64,000 nucleotides of DNA from Cyclina sinensis (GCA_012932295.1 JAAONU010000017.1:496001-560000), one strand, 5' to 3'. Positions 11,211 to 25,771 are shown, counted from the stretch's first letter. The notes: generated from the letters alone by a model not told the origin. Translations and numbers: made by a program.

Positions 11211-13074
11211 TTTTCTTTTACTTTTATTTATATAGGTTAACACTGGAGACGAGCTGTTTCGTTAAAGTTATAATAGCTAAAGAACACAGCTCTTCAAGTT
11301 TAACAATGTATCCCTCTACCGGTTTGTGAAATTTGAATTTAGAAGATATATATATGTATATATGCAAATAACGTTTCTGAATCCTTTCATTCAGGTCATA
11401 AAAAATATTCTACCGCTTGTATTTTTTTTTTCATCAGCTGATTTTTTTCTATTCTATAAAGTTTATAGGTCTGCATTTTTCCTTCTTGTTAACATGAGAA
11501 GGTTTTTTTTTCTTTTTTTTTACAGAAACCAACTTGGCACTTTATTTAATAGAATATTCCCAAAGATAAGTTCTGGCTTGATGTTCTGTTATAAAATTGG
11601 TTTTACTGGTTATTTAATGATATTGTCGGTTTAAAGCCTCCCCTGTCACACACAATCACCACGGTACGAATACGGTACGCAATATGCAATGTATCAAAGC
11701 GCGGAACTAGTAGTCAATATTGATATATTTTTATAGAAGAATATTAATGTCTAATATGGAGAACTTAGCGGAACTTCAAAAATATAAATTAAGTAAACAA
11801 GATTTAATGCAAACTGTGCCACATTTTTTACCATCTCATTTTCTCGATTCAGTAATTTGTAATGAAAATGTCGATAACGAACAGGTTCTGATGTTTATCT
11901 TTTTTGTAATATTGAATGTCTCTGATACGTTGTGACACCTCTCTCATAAATTGTCATAATTATGTCATACGAGCTTTATTTAATGACTTGACTGCTCGAA
12001 CCATTCCTTTTATGCTGACAGGAGTCACCTAAAGGTGTTTTAGAATAATTACAACACAGTCTGCGAGATCAATGCTTCAAGACTCTTATTGGAAATTCGC
12101 TAGTTTTGAAGACATCCATTTGCGGCTTGCTAATGAAGACAATGCTATCGGATATAGCTCGTAAAACCGACTTAGATCTGATAAAATTGTGACTTCGAGT
12201 TGAATGATAGTAACGAAATATCGAACATGAATTGTTTGTATTGCATAGAGACGCAGATATCACCGTAAGCCGGAGAATACTTCACATGTTTCCAGCTGAA
12301 GTCAGAAAAGTGGTCAATGACGTCAGAGCCAAGATAAGGCTGATTTTCTTGTAGTTTATAATTACAAGATGCTCGGAACCAGCCGTTGTTAAAGTCTGTG
12401 CATGATCTGTATATAATTGTATTTATTAATTCTATATCAGCGTAGGTTTTACAAAAAGATTTGTAATGTGAGTGCCTGTTATCCGGATATAATTGTTTTT
12501 ACTTCAGAAAATTGCTGAAAACCATTTGGTGTCAAATCTGTAATATTATTTCTATAAATATTTCGAAACATGACGAAAACAAGACAGTAAGGCATTGAGA
12601 CAGACATATTACGTATAAACAATTAAGAATGTTTTTGAAGTCAAATAGTTGTAGATATTATGATTTTATAGATGGTCGAGATGCTGTTTTTGAATTATCT
12701 TGCTCTGGTCCTAAACCATTAAATTGTTGCCATTTATACACAGGTATTTTTTTCAGCTCTACCAATCTGCGTTGTTATCTGACCTAAATTTTGACCTTCG
12801 TAATAGACCAATCAATAATGTTCCTGAAAACGAGGTAATAATCCCGAACGAATAGTTTCAATTATTTATACTGGTAGAAAAAGGTAAACTGTGCAACATA
12901 AAAAGGGACTTTTTTGTAGCGTTCATGACTGCCAACTGTAAATTTATATGAAAAAAAAAACTATAATTTTGTCGTAACTGACAGCTGTGTCTATTGCAAA
13001 AGTGAAGACAGCGGCTGAGCATTAAATCAAGATAATGTTGCCTATCAAATGTTTAATTTTATTCAGTTCATAAT
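11211..13074. other. no gene recognised
   Basis: CpG-containing unique sequence. A + strand frame starting at Met 11750 (SNMENLAELQKYKLSKQDLM, then onward) has fairly coding-like composition, but it has no canonical donor at its end and no family resemblance, so it is not called. A palindromic CRE TGACGTCA lies at 12318. Confidence 0.4.
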
Positions 13075-13185
13075 TGGATTGAGTACTGATTTGAATCCAG
13101 GAAGCAGTCATCGAGAGGGATTAATATAAGTTACAAGAACTTGCTTCCCAATCGATGTAAAATAAATAAGTTTAAACTAACCTAA
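13075..13185 (+). mobile_element. SINE group D, 3' fragment
   Basis: It shares its body with 55036-55135: TTTGAATCCAGGAAGCAGTCA, GGGATTAATATAAGTTACAA and GAACTTGCTTCCCAATCGAT here line up in order with TTTGAACCCTGGAAGCTGTCA, GGATTTATCTTAGTTGTAA and GAACTGACATTTCCCTATAG there. It lacks the tRNA head. Confidence 0.65.
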
Positions 13186-15002
13186 ACTATTAAAATAAAA
13201 GTTGCAATATTAGTGTGAACTGTCGAAAACTATGTCCCGTGTGTAAAAAGGCAGTTTGTTTAATTATCTTGCAGAACAGAAAGAACAATTGTAGGGTATA
13301 ATTGACCGAACAAATCGAAACTAATTCACCTGTGCAATTCCCACCTCTTTTTCTGAATATATTTCTTGTAAGTTTCTAATTATGCTATTTTAACAGTATT
13401 GTATCATTATTCTGTTGCTGCATTTGCACGGTTGCTGCTTCATCTTTTGCTGCAGGTGTCTACAACGGAACCAGGTCTCAGCAATTTCCGATTATGAGAC
13501 AGACACAAAGAAAGACATATTTTGCTGTTAACTAAGGACCAATTATACCTGGTTTATTTCGACAGAACAACTAGGCGCTATAAATTTCCACACCGGTTAC
13601 ACCCAGTATACTTCAAGCGTTTGATACACCCAAGATAGTTTCAGCAACGATTTTTTTATTATCTTTAGCCAATGAAAACTGAAGTTCTAAGCGCCCCACT
13701 TCTGTAGTATTAAATTATTTCTTCCATGACAATCTTTAGATCTGTTGAATATAACAGCAACAATTGCCCCATCTATTGATGTACAAATTCTGCATTTTCA
13801 TTGGTTGATAGCAGCTAAATTTTAGAAAGAAAAAAGATTGGTTATTGTTGATTGGTTAGTTAGTTTGAATGGTGAATTGATGAATGATTGATTTGTTGTG
13901 TAGTTTTATCGGTTGGCTTTTTTGGGCTCATTTTTGGCGGATTTGGTCTGGTTAAGTAAACTTTGTTTGGCAAGTGAATTTGGCTTTCCTGCCAGAACAA
14001 AAATGGGTGGTCGGCAAAATTTTGATCAGCAACTTTAATGGTTTCTTGGTCAGTTGCACAGACCTTTAAATGTTTGACTTCCTCCATTTGGCGACTGACA
14101 GACTTGGTATGAATAAATTCAGAAACGTTAAAAACAATTTTGTTTGCAAGATAACCTAAATATTTTTTTTTCTTTTTGCTTTACCCCTAATCTTTGAAAT
14201 AACAGACTGATTATAAAGAGATAAAGTTTAAGTTCTTCGTATTTAATTTTATATTCTGCGAACTAGTTTTTTTTCAAACGCATTGCACTTACATAAAGCA
14301 GGTATACCCAGCACTGCCGTACTTATTCCTTTAACAGCGCTCTGAGTCTTATAGACGGACTAACACCAATGTTCGGTTAGTTATGATTATGACTTACTGT
14401 TTGGGGACGTATTTACTTTGGTCATTGTCTCTATAGTTAAAACCCAGGGTCAGGCAACCAGACAAAAGCATTGAAGAGTAAGCTGGGTACCAAGCAGTAC
14501 ACTTCTAACTCCACGCAGAGTTACTTCCCCTACCATAAAGTGCTATTAGTCACATGGAGAAGACCCTGAATTATCTGTTCAATGCGATCCAGCTCAGAAT
14601 AAAAGTCCATGTTGCGTACAGTTGAAGTTATGCAATATTACAGACAGTTCAACAGGTATATAGTTATTACAGTATAAAAGGACAGGTTTTACTGGTAACT
14701 GTGTTGAATGTTGATACAGATATATCAAATATTTACATTAATCATGAACGCGAGACGGTTTTATTACTGTATAGATTTGTTATAGGAAACAGCAAATAGT
14801 TCTGTTTGCTGTTAAGATAGACTTGTATATAGACGAAGGATCTGATATAGAAGAAATGCAGTTCTTAAATCTGCTGAAAAGGTACTCAGATAAAAATGTC
14901 AGGTTCATCTGAAATCTGCTTGTTTTTACTAAGGTTGTATCTACTAAATGTAGATGGTTGTTACTTATTTAAGATCTATTTCTTAAGGATTGATTTATCA
15001 AA

Positions 15003-15130
15003 AATTGATTGATTGATTGATAGATTGATTGATGATTCCTTCCGTAAATCCAGCAGTCAGTCAGTCAGTCAGCCATCCAGCCAGCCATCCAGCATGCCAG
15101 CCAGTCAGCCAGCCCAGTTAGTCAGTCATT
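15003..15130 (+). repeat. TTGA then CAGT/CAGC tetranucleotide tract
   Basis: A (TTGA)n run at 15003-15033 is followed after about 20 bases by mixed CAGT, CATC and CAGC tetramers to about 15130. Confidence 0.85.
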
Positions 15131-15579
15131 CAGTTATCAATAATTAATATTTTGATACATCTCTCATTTCATAACTTAATTGCATCATCAGCTGGATAAA
15201 TAAATAAAATACCGAAAATAATCAGTTTTAGTCGTTGTGTGCATTCGTGACGTATCGTCGTTTGCCCGTACGTCCGTAAACACTTTCATCAAATTCTCAT
15301 TACAAATACTTGTGATGACGAGGAACTATTATGTTCAAGTCATATTGTAAATGGAATTCTGTGTTGTTTTGTTCTGATCAAATTCTCAATATAAGACTCT
15401 TGTTTGGTTTTGCACTTTTTCATCACCTGTTTAAAGTGATCAAATGGTTCAAGTTTAATACAAAAATAAAGGCATCAAGCTAAAAAAAAAAAGAAACACT
15501 ACAGGAAAAATCGTTTCCAGACACACACAAAAAAATCTAAAATGAAGATTTGCTAGGAGGTTGTCCTTATATCTAGTTT

Positions 15580-15607
15580 TGTTGTTGTTGTTGTTGTTGT
15601 TGTTGTT
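15580..15607 (+). repeat. (TTG)n microsatellite
   Basis: Nine uninterrupted TTG units. Confidence 0.95.
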
Positions 15608-18600
15608 CCTATGAGCAAAACAGGGCTAACCTGCTTTTCCTGCTATGTATTTCTGTTCAAGTCTCATAATGAGATCTGTATAAAATTGTACTTTACCACC
15701 GAGGTTGGTTATTTTAAGATGGCACTACTTTTTAGTTCAAGTGGCCCCCTTATCTGATATGACTTTTAGTTCATTCGTTCTAGGATGTGTTAAAAACAGA
15801 TCAACATATTTGATGAAACAAATGATAAACCGATACAAGTATTCATTAAAACGTTCTATCAGAGAACGGTGTTAAATAATAAATCAGCAAATTAGAATGT
15901 TATCAAAAGATGTCGGAAGTTAAACAGATATAACAAAAATATGTCAGATATTAAGGTAAGATCAAAGAATTTAAGTATGGCAATTCTTTTTTTAAAATAT
16001 CTGCGTTAATTTGAAAGAAGTTGCAATTAAATGCACAGATAGGCGTGATGCAGGGACACAGTTACAGCTAATACGTGGTTGGAATTCTATAGCTTGCCAA
16101 ATCGTATTGCAGTATTTTCCAAATCCGTTGACAGTTCATATGGGTAAGTCAGCATATAAATCGACGATTTTAGTCAGCAGACAAAATAAAATTTGCACTT
16201 CTTTAGGCCCTAAGCCGGTTATGGTATATAGAAGCATGCTTCAATAAAATTTAACTGGTCGCGCGGGAATATTAAATATTACTAAGCGCATGAATAAATA
16301 CCGTAAACCTGTACTTAATTTCGTAATAATTAAGTTGATTGTAATTAGCTATCTTTATTTGATTGTAGTGCTTATGTTGCCTAACAGTTTGTCATATAAT
16401 TATGTATGTTTCGGTGAACACGTAACCATGTATTCATTCGTTAACCTTACCTTGCTTAAGTTGTTGTTGTTGTTTAGTTGTTGTTTTATTAATTGCTGAT
16501 AATTTCTTGCGATAAAATAGTTTGAAATGTAACCAATAACATCTGGAGAGAGTGAGCCGTCAACAGAACCAGTACGGTACATTTATAGAGAACGTTTTCT
16601 CTTATCTCATTTCAACATTCTTCTCTGCTGATACTCTGCAAGAATTTACAACATATTTTTACGTTCCTTGGAATTGAAACCTAATTGCTAACTTCGGCGT
16701 TATTCTGAAAAGACATTTCCCAGTCACACACTTTTCTTGTGATTCTATGGAATTTATTTCGGATATATTTAAATGTAAATTTCTCAAACTCTTGACAGGA
16801 ATTACATCAGTAAGTTGGATTTTAAGATTACCGTGGCAACGGATTTAAATAGTCTCGACGTATCAGATGTGAATTACATTTTGTTACAATTTTTCAGTAT
16901 AAGGAAATGGTTTTGATACGAAAAATTGTTTAGAACGCGTCTGTAAAAATCAATAATTAATTCGTCTGTTGCATATAGATTGCTTTTTATCATGTGCGCG
17001 TGATTTGGTGGGTATGAGAATTCAAGTCTGGCATTTCTTTCCATTTTCAGAAGTTGAAATACAACCAATTTGCTCAGAGAAATGTTTGAGTTTTTACTCA
17101 TTTTTTACATTTTGTGTTTTCTGATGTAAACTTGAAGATTCCTCAATCGAATTTTTTATGAATAACTTTCAGAGATAAATGATGAAAAATATATACCGTC
17201 ACACTGTCAACTAATTTCTGACATTCACCAGTTCAACTTTTTTGCTTACAATCTACCAAAATTCTCGACCATAAAAAAAACTTCTTTTTTACCATTGAAC
17301 CTTTAAACATTTTTAAAAGCTCACGGGTATATTCAAAAGAAAGTTAATGTCACGATATATCTTTAAAAGTATATCATTATATAAATGTTCGCTATAATCT
17401 AAAAATAAACTAGCGCGTTAGATCTAATGAACTGACATGTGTTAGGAACCAATATTGCTTCTCTGTCAGACCTCATTACGTCATCATTACGTCACGCTGA
17501 ACTGCAGTTCGTAAATCAGTGACAATCTTTTTGATAACGAATGAAAAACGAATTATTCTTCACTGTTATATTTATTTGTTCTAGATAGGAATTTGTATTA
17601 TACCTATTTCATCATCATTTGAATTAGATAGAAGTTCTGCTAACTGTTAAAGAAGATTGTATTTTTTGTTTTAATTGATTTTTCGATATTCAACAAGTAA
17701 ATCAAGTCATAATTGTTACTATAAATAGAATTGTTCCATCATTATCTTAATTAATACTTTAAGGTTTAGAGATGATTGTCTTTCACTAACAAGGAAATGA
17801 TTGATTTAAAATAGTTATAATAATAAAAATAGTAATCGAAAAATAAAAACCACTACAAATCGCAACAATAATAATAATAATTATACTCACAAATCTAAAT
17901 CTTTTTCTAATTTATTTTCATTTGTTTCTTCAATTTTTTGTTGTTAAATAGAAGTATTTTCCACTTAGAATCTTAACTCAGAAATCGTGTTGTATATATT
18001 CAATTTTAGTTTTAGTTGTATCACGTACCCATTTTATCATATCCTCCATTCCTTAAAACCCTCCAATAAAATACCATCTTGAATGTTTTGTCCGATATTT
18101 TTATTGTGTTAGTGGATTTTCATGGTTTCAGTCAAGATTTAGACTTCATCCAAAATAGACATTCTTTTTCATTTCATCTTCTTTGAAATCATAAAATTAC
18201 AAAAACTAAAACATTCACGTACATTACGGAAAAGTTAATTTCTCAGCTCTAGTGCGTTAAACAGTTTATCAATTTAAATGATTTTGCCTGAAGCCTGTGA
18301 TATTGGCTCGAAATTCGTTTTCACCATTTTTTTCGTCACCTGAATGTCGAACATCCATTATTCGTCTGTTGACCCGAGGAAGACTTCCCCCGTTTAGTTT
18401 ATACTTATTGACAGATTGACAACTTTTATTTTCAAGAACGATAACTCTGTAATCATTAAACGAAGATTTCTTTCCCCTACCCCCACCAACTTAATTTGAC
18501 AGCTACCCGTATACACAAGCTACCAAAGCAAATATATAGACTGACATTTGCAATGGGAAAAAATGACATTTACGTTGTAATGTAGTATTTTTCTTGAAAT

Positions 18601-21600
18601 AATTAAGTATAAAAAAGAAAATAATTGTTTCAAGTCCACTTTAATAATTCGATTATAAAGTTGGTTTGGTTTAATATTTTTTGCAGTGAAGACAAGTAAA
18701 ATACACAGTTATTATGAAAGCTGATTAAGTATTAGAGGTACAAGTCTTGCAATTCTTCTAGTTATGTAAGGGTCACATGGTAACGCAATAACAACTGGCT
18801 ACCCTTTGTTCTTGTTTTGTCAGTATTAGCGACCTGATATTTCGAATAACTAAATACATGTAACAGTTTGAATTTTCTATAGGTTTGTTCAAAGACAATA
18901 ACATTGGGAGATCAAAAGAGAAAATGGTCTCCAAATTAAAAGAGATTTTTTTTCTTCTTTGAAACAATGTTCTTTTAATGTGAACATAGATATTTTTCTT
19001 GGAAACACTCCTTTCTCGTGCTTCTAACTTAATGAAATCGCCGTCTGTAACTCGTCATACATTTAACCGGAGAAATGTCGTCTGCAGTGGATCACACACA
19101 CACACACAAAAATATTCATCTCAGAATCAATACAAACAGAAACGTAATATGACTTTTCACTTTTTTTCACCAGGAAGTTAAGACGCCTGTGTCACCACGT
19201 GATAGCATTCATACAACAATGGCAAGAGATTCGAGGCACTTTTTTATTCTGAGAAAGTAAAATTTCCATTTAATTTACGTTATGATACATTTAACTATGT
19301 TTTTGAACAGGAAAAAAAGAAATCTAGGTTACGAATTTTTGTTATTTGTACACCAAAAACAAGCAAATTTTACATTATCAACATTTTGTTTTTGTTAAAC
19401 ACAAACTCTACTATATCGAAAACAAGACTTTGTGGTTTTTATTTTGTTGTTTGAGAAACAGGATTTAAAAGATATAAAAAAACAACGCTTACATAAGCTA
19501 GGAAACTGCGCTTCGCTTTTATTTCAGGCACATGAAAACGGCATTTGTTCATTGCAAACCGAACACACTTTTAGACACATGCTGTCCAAGGCACACGCTG
19601 TCCGTTTCTTGTAATTTCGAGAAGTTGTGAGGATTGTTTCTGTTTTTAAATCTACTCTTTTACATTGAATGACTTTTTTCTATCTCTGCCGACGCCTGTG
19701 TCGTATTTGTCCTACCTTTATCTCTACCCCTCTCCAGTTCCGCGTACTTGATCATCTCGGCCACCTCTGTAAGAAGTACAAAAGTACCTGTACTTGAATG
19801 GTTTTTTGACAAATACACTTGCCTTAAGCACCACCGAAATTGTTCTGAAGTGTCACTTAAACCCGGTCTAAAAGGTCCCTTTCCTCTTCGGTTTTTGTTT
19901 ATTTAAATAGAGAGAAATGTTACAAGAAAAGTAGTACAAGAGGGGCGGTAATTAGTTTAAATAGTTCCTATAAATAGTCCGTATTAACAATGGGTTCAGG
20001 TTTTCCTCCACAAAAGTCATTCTTTTTAAATTTTCGAAAACTTAATGTACGACTCGGAAAGTGAATAAAATAAAGACGAATTGTGATCTAAGAAAAGAGA
20101 CGGTTCGCGCTGACTCAATCCTTAAATCCCACCACACAATAGGCGAAAACAACTTACGACGCCAAGCATAAATCTGTCAACCGGACTCGCGTGTTCGATG
20201 GAAATAAACAAAGGTGTCTCTGCATGTTGCGCTATCCCGACATCCTGATATAATTAATCTCTGCATTGGGCGTCGGTCATTGTCATTTGACAACCGGTTT
20301 TGACGAGAAATAGATCTGTTGGTTAGCCATGTCATTTGTGTCTCAAATCCCCAGTGATATTGTTCTTACCTTTTCTGAAATTCCCTAACATAAACATTTG
20401 TTGCACGTAAATTACACATTGACTTATCATCTGAGCAGGATGAAAAGTGAGATTTTAGAAAATTTCACCAAGATACCCTTCTGGTAAAAAATCCTCATTC
20501 AAATGAATATAGAAATGTTAAATTTTTAAAGCACTTCTTGAATTAGTTGTACAGACAGACGTTATGTAGGTCAATCAGTGGTCTGTTCTTATCCTGTTCC
20601 AATTCATTCCAGTCCGGTAAAATAAAAAAGGTCCATCAAATTCAGTTTCAGGTAATGGCATATGATAAAGCACGGAAAAGTCGAAATTTAATAAACCTAA
20701 TTTCTTCTTGCCTAATAGAGCCTTTTCTAATACTGTCGTCACCAAGTTGGCTTCTATATACATGTATGGAACTTAACATTCTCAGTTGGATTAAACCCTC
20801 TGAGTGTCTAAAATTTAATATAGGAAATGGTAGAACTGCTCAAATTGATGAACATGTGAGAAGTTATTGAGGGTAAATGTAATATAAACCAAGAACATGT
20901 ATGGAAACGTTGATTGTTGTCTCAAGTTTAACACGAACCTCTCGGAACTCTATACGCCATTACAGTAACAAAGTCCTTGCTTCGATAAGCTGATATTTTA
21001 CAAATAGGGTTACAAAAGATGATTATAATCAGAGCCTGTTATTCTTCTTTATGATAGGAATTAAAAAAGGCACTTCGGGTCTTGAACTTTATTTTTCAAG
21101 ACTTTTAACGGTCGTTAATTCAAATCGATTTATTCAACAGCAAATTACGGTATATGTACACCAGAGATACATGTACTTAAGTTGTAACATTCTGTAATTA
21201 AGCCGAAGAAAATGTTATTTTTTTACATAACTTTGATTTTATTTACTAGTTTTTGTCTGTCAGTTTTTGAGCCTTAATGCTTATGCAAGTTTGATCAGCA
21301 AGATCAAATATTTTCATTCACTGCACACATTGGGAAGAGTTGTCAAAATATAGACGCTTGTCATGAAATATAGGGTGGGGGACAATAAACCATTGTTCTT
21401 GTGCCAGGAATGTTCGTCTGTCTATTTTACTGATGTTTTCAATAAAGTACAACAAGTAGAAATTGATGAATGAATCCTTGAACGATTTTCTGACAATGCA
21501 AACTCGAGTTTGCCAAAAAGATAAGCTGGAACACAAAAAAATACAGCATCGCTAAAACTTATCTTCAACTATAAAGACTGATTTAACATCTATCAGAAAG

Positions 21601-21954
21601 ATAAGATTCACATTGCCTTGGAATATCTATCAAAATTTATCCAAGTAAGCTTGCCAGTTGCTTGAATATTTAGATATAATCAGCTGCGATATTAAATTAA
21701 TCGGAAAATACTGAAACAGAGGGTTAAAGGGTTTATTCACTTATTTTCGTCACTCTCATCTTTCAAACAGTCTTTACAAAATGTTGTCGATATATTATAT
21801 TGCAAACATAAAATTTACTAAAATAATATGATTTGAATTAAATCTTTCAACTATCAGTTAAATTAAGTCTTTCAACATTTCTTCTAAAGAGCATATTAAT
21901 TTATAACAGACATTGAACTTTCGTTATGTTTGTAATAAATTAAGATCTTCTTAG

Positions 21955-22080
21955 GGTCACTTGAATACCCACGTGACCGTGGCTAATTTGCATTTTGTTG
22001 ATGAATCATCAAGTTAGTAAAAACGTTGCTGTTACTTACAGATTTGAATATACTGTATTGTATTTATCTGTTTAAATAAT
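21955..22080 (+). repeat. dispersed octamer-containing repeat, copy 1
   Basis: The core CCCACGTGACCGTGGCTAAT, then TTGCAT, TTGTTGATGAATCATCAAG and TTAGTAAAA is repeated in modified form at 50695-50825. It contains the POU octamer ATTTGCAT followed 9-10 bases later by the imperfect palindrome GATGAATCATC. Confidence 0.65.
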
Positions 22081-23556
22081 CGGGATGGACGATAGAAGCA
22101 AAGTTGAAACACTTATGTAAATTCTGTTATCTTAGTGTATTCTGTCTTCGTAAGTTAATCTGGTCCTTTAGGTACAAGATTCTCCAAGATGTTCCCGTCT
22201 TTATAATACATATTATATGTGTTAGTTAGTTTTTTTGTTAATATAAATAGCTCATGTTATTCTAATTCATAGGTCTCGAGAAAACTGGTATATTACCTAT
22301 ATAACAACTACAGTTTTTGACTATTAACTGTACTGGTTAAAATTTTAATTTATATAAAAACGTCAAGCTAATTTCTATGTACAGGTATTTGGTAAATGCA
22401 ACATTTTTTGGGATTTATATGGATTTTTTTCACGTTCAATTTGTCTGTAGCATTTGATATGAGTAATAACATGGAGCAGAGAGCATGGCTGTTGTTTGGT
22501 TTGTACATCTGGAATAAACTGGATTTACTAGTACTGTTGATATATCTCTACATCTCATTCAGCTTGTATCTTGCTGATTTGACAATACCTTTTTCTTTGG
22601 CAGTCAAAGACGCCATTACTTCGCAAGAACGATAAAAGCACTGAAAAATTAGCCGAGAAATAATCTATAGCAAATTAAAACACCTCTTTCATCAGGGGAA
22701 TTGTTGGCTTTTTATGTGATTTATTCGTAAATCACCCTTTTCCATACCTATCGATTTCCATACAAGAATCAGTTATTTGGGGAACTGTTTCAGGCGAAAT
22801 CCCAAGAACGGAATAGCTAAGTGGCGCGTGCTACATTGATCATAAAGATGAGAACGGAATAAATATTGATACAAATTGCCGTCTAATTCCGTACAAGATA
22901 TAATATCAACAAATGAATGCCATGCTAGAGTTCGGATTATCATTTAACGTTAGAATTTTTCACTGAGATTGTTCATTTTATCATATAACCATTTTTTATT
23001 CATTCTTGGTGGAATAACTTCTGTTTACTTAATGTGCACGGGTGGAAATTAAGAATCCGTATGCAATAAAGGATTTTTTAAAATATAATGCAAAAGTTAA
23101 TGTTTTTAGTGATTTAATATTTCGCCAGTTCCTGGATAAATATGAAAATGTGCATTCTAGGTGAGAGACAAGTGTCATGAATGCTACAGTGTCTTTAACC
23201 TGTGTGTATGCACGTGCTCCCTCATAGCTACTCGAAATGCACTTCCGGTAAAAGAGTCAAGTAAATGGTAAATACAAATGATATGTGGTGTTCTCAACGT
23301 GTTCTCAAACTGCTGTTGTAAGGTCAAACGTCAAGGTCAACGATTATTTCAAACTTACCAAAAATCGATATAGGATTGGTTTGATAAATTTCAAGGTCAT
23401 AAGGTCAAGGTTAAGAACTCTCTATCATTTAACTTATGCATTGCTAATACTGACAAATAATTTTACTATTTCGATATTCTCAGTACATGAGTCTTTCGGG
23501 ATTTTTTTTTTCGTTTGACCTTCAAGAAAGTCTAAAATAGTTACTGTGTTAAGGTT

Positions 23557-23558
<2 letters not shown>
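22081..23558. other. no gene recognised
   Basis: A degenerate stretch near 23320-23410 contains several AAGGTCA words (CAAGGTCAACG, CAAGGTCATAAGGTCAAGG), resembling the units at 48.9-49.1 kb and 55.4-56.6 kb, so it is probably an old relative of those repeats. Confidence 0.4.

Positions 23559-23605
<47 letters not shown>
23559..23605 (+). repeat. (AC)n microsatellite
   Basis: About 23 uninterrupted AC dinucleotides. On the minus strand this gives a Cys/Val run that is not a gene. Confidence 0.98.
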
Positions 23606-23607
<2 letters not shown>

Positions 23608-23680
23608 TGATAATAAAATAAATAAATAATTTTTGTTGTATGGAAATCGATATGTACGACGATCTTGTCCTCATTTCTTC

Positions 23681-23743
23681 TTTTCACTAGCGCCGAAGCG
23701 AAAAGGCGATGAAATGCGCCGAAGCGCAAAGGCGCAGTGAAAA
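23681..23743. repeat. small GCGCC foldback element
   Basis: TTTTCACTAGCGCC at 23681 pairs with GGCGCAGTGAAAA at 23731-23743, with one unpaired base. Inside are two copies of GCGCCGAAGCG spaced by about 25 bases. It is far more GC- and CpG-rich than its surroundings. Confidence 0.6.
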
Positions 23744-25771
23744 ATAAAGGCATAGTTATGGTTGGCAAGTATTAGTGACCATACGATTTTGGCTGAAAGC
23801 GTGTTTCGATAAATTACATTGCTCTTTGATAATGGTATAAGATGCAAAGCTAACTTTTATTTATATTTGTTTCAAATACTGTAATTTCACAACCATCTTT
23901 CCGAGAGTAAGTTTTTAATGTGTTTTAATTGATGAGTGGTATACAGTTTTCATATTTAGCCCTAGGTATTTTCTTTTGTCCATTGTATCATATTTAATTT
24001 GAATTTTTATTTACCTCCCTTCTATTTGTTTTTCACTCGCAGCCAAACAGGTCAACGGTGACTAATTTATCATTGCTGGTTCAAACTAGAAACCAATACC
24101 GTACTTTTGTACTTAGAGCAAACTCTTATCACAACAAAACCTGCAAAATGCAGAATGACAATTAATTTCGATCTGTTTGATGCTGAAAGATCGGAAAGTT
24201 CATTAAGACTAGTTACACACGACACCCTCTCAATCTTGATATAGTGTTGAATCATCAGCCAATAGATAAATTCTGCTATCAGTGAAAGTCTCAATGATTG
24301 AAAATTTATCCTGTTTAGTTTCAAACAAAACTAGAATCAACAGGAATTTAAATGTAGCTTTGACACCAACAGTTGAAATTAGTTTACCTTTCCATTCTTG
24401 AAGTCTAAGTAATCACTTCCATGGAGTCGTGCGTGCTTTACTTCAAACTTCTATGACAGGTGGTTGTATTAATCGAGAAGACTTTGTTCATTGCAAGAAT
24501 TTCAGCCTAAATTTTGGTTGTTCTAGGAGAGTCCGATTGGCTAATATTATAGTTACTCTTAAGCACTCATATCTTTTCAGACATTATGCAAAATCTGTGC
24601 ATCCGAAAACAGTTGATCGCGTGACGAAAACAGTTGTAGTTAATCATTACAAGCGCTCGGTAAAATGTAATGATTGTGTCGTGATGTTGCGTTTTCCCAC
24701 GAGATTTTTTTCTGCTTATTGAATTCTGAACACCACTAGATAATAACAGTTTTGTTATCTGCCGAGTCTATTCAGCCTAATTGTTACATTATTTGGAAAT
24801 AGTAAGAGTCAGTCAGTGAAGGTCATATTTTTATGCATATTGTATGGCTTTCTTGAAACAAAGAACGGTATTCAGTAACAAATAATAGTGAAGCTGTAAA
24901 CTATTTTTCTGCTCTGTTTTTATTGAACTTTATATAATTAAAAAAAATATTGGTTGATTTAGTAATGTTCTGTGAACAAATGCGTTATTAAACTTCCTTC
25001 TATTTCTTAGCAGAGATATTTTGACATATTTTGATATTTTTGTTAGCTAACGTGCAATTGCATTATCTCTACGCCTCTTCCGCTTTCAAAACAAGACATG
25101 ATAACTGACATATGCATTTGCACGACGGTATTTTGAAACAGTAGTTTCATGATATTTTGGCATCAAATTCGAAAATGAAACAGAAATTTGATTTTTTTTC
25201 CAGAACATTTTTTCACTACTCTTGATCACCTGGTCAGCTCGGGCGAGCGAAATAGGCCATTATCGTCACTTTGCTTCTTGATAAATCACCTGACAATGCA
25301 TCTCATGGAAATCAAAACAAACTTTGTTGCACTATTAGAAAATTAAATGTGATTTGAATAGCTGGGAAAAAGTTTGCCTGTTGTCACGTATCGATTTGTT
25401 AGATCCATTATCAGTGATTCTACAACAGCCGTTATGTCCTGCATATATCACGCCATCTGTCCAGAAAAATACAGCTCGAGACTTCTGCCATTTTGTACAC
25501 GCGGAATAAATTGGTTTCCATCCTTGTCATGAAACATTTCTGAAAAATTAAAATTGTCTCGAATTCTGTTTAAAAATGAGAAAAGCTTCACATATTAAAA
25601 CCTCTGAGTGAAGGATTTCAGAACATTTTGTTTTATTCATATCATTAAGGGGGAGAAATCTTGCATCAGAAATTCGAGCGGAAATCGGTTAATTATTCAA
25701 AATCACAACAGATCTATAACGCTTAACTCCCTGGTTTTTGTAAGGAACGTTGAAGAGCGTTGTTTTCTACG

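Larger units (their letters stand above)
13186..21954. other. gene-poor flank with simple repeats
   Basis: No exon is recognised. It contains a TTGA/CAGT/CAGC tetranucleotide tract (15003-15130), a (TTG)n run (15580-15607), AAT-rich stretches near 17.82-17.88 kb, a pair of ATTACGTCA sites near 17.47-17.49 kb, and a possible SINE group B tail remnant (GGGCGTCGGTCATTG) near 20270. The small ORFs show no domain. Confidence 0.45.

Noticed and set aside
13860..14087. Minus-strand 75-codon ORF (MEEVKHLKVCATDQET...)
   Set aside because: The composition looks partly coding, but it ends in a TTGA/TGAA-like low-complexity stretch and no family is recognised.
16011..16499. Two + strand ORFs (78 and 69 codons), the second hydrophobic
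   Set aside because: No recognisable domain, no splice or promoter context, and the size is normal for AT-rich random sequence.
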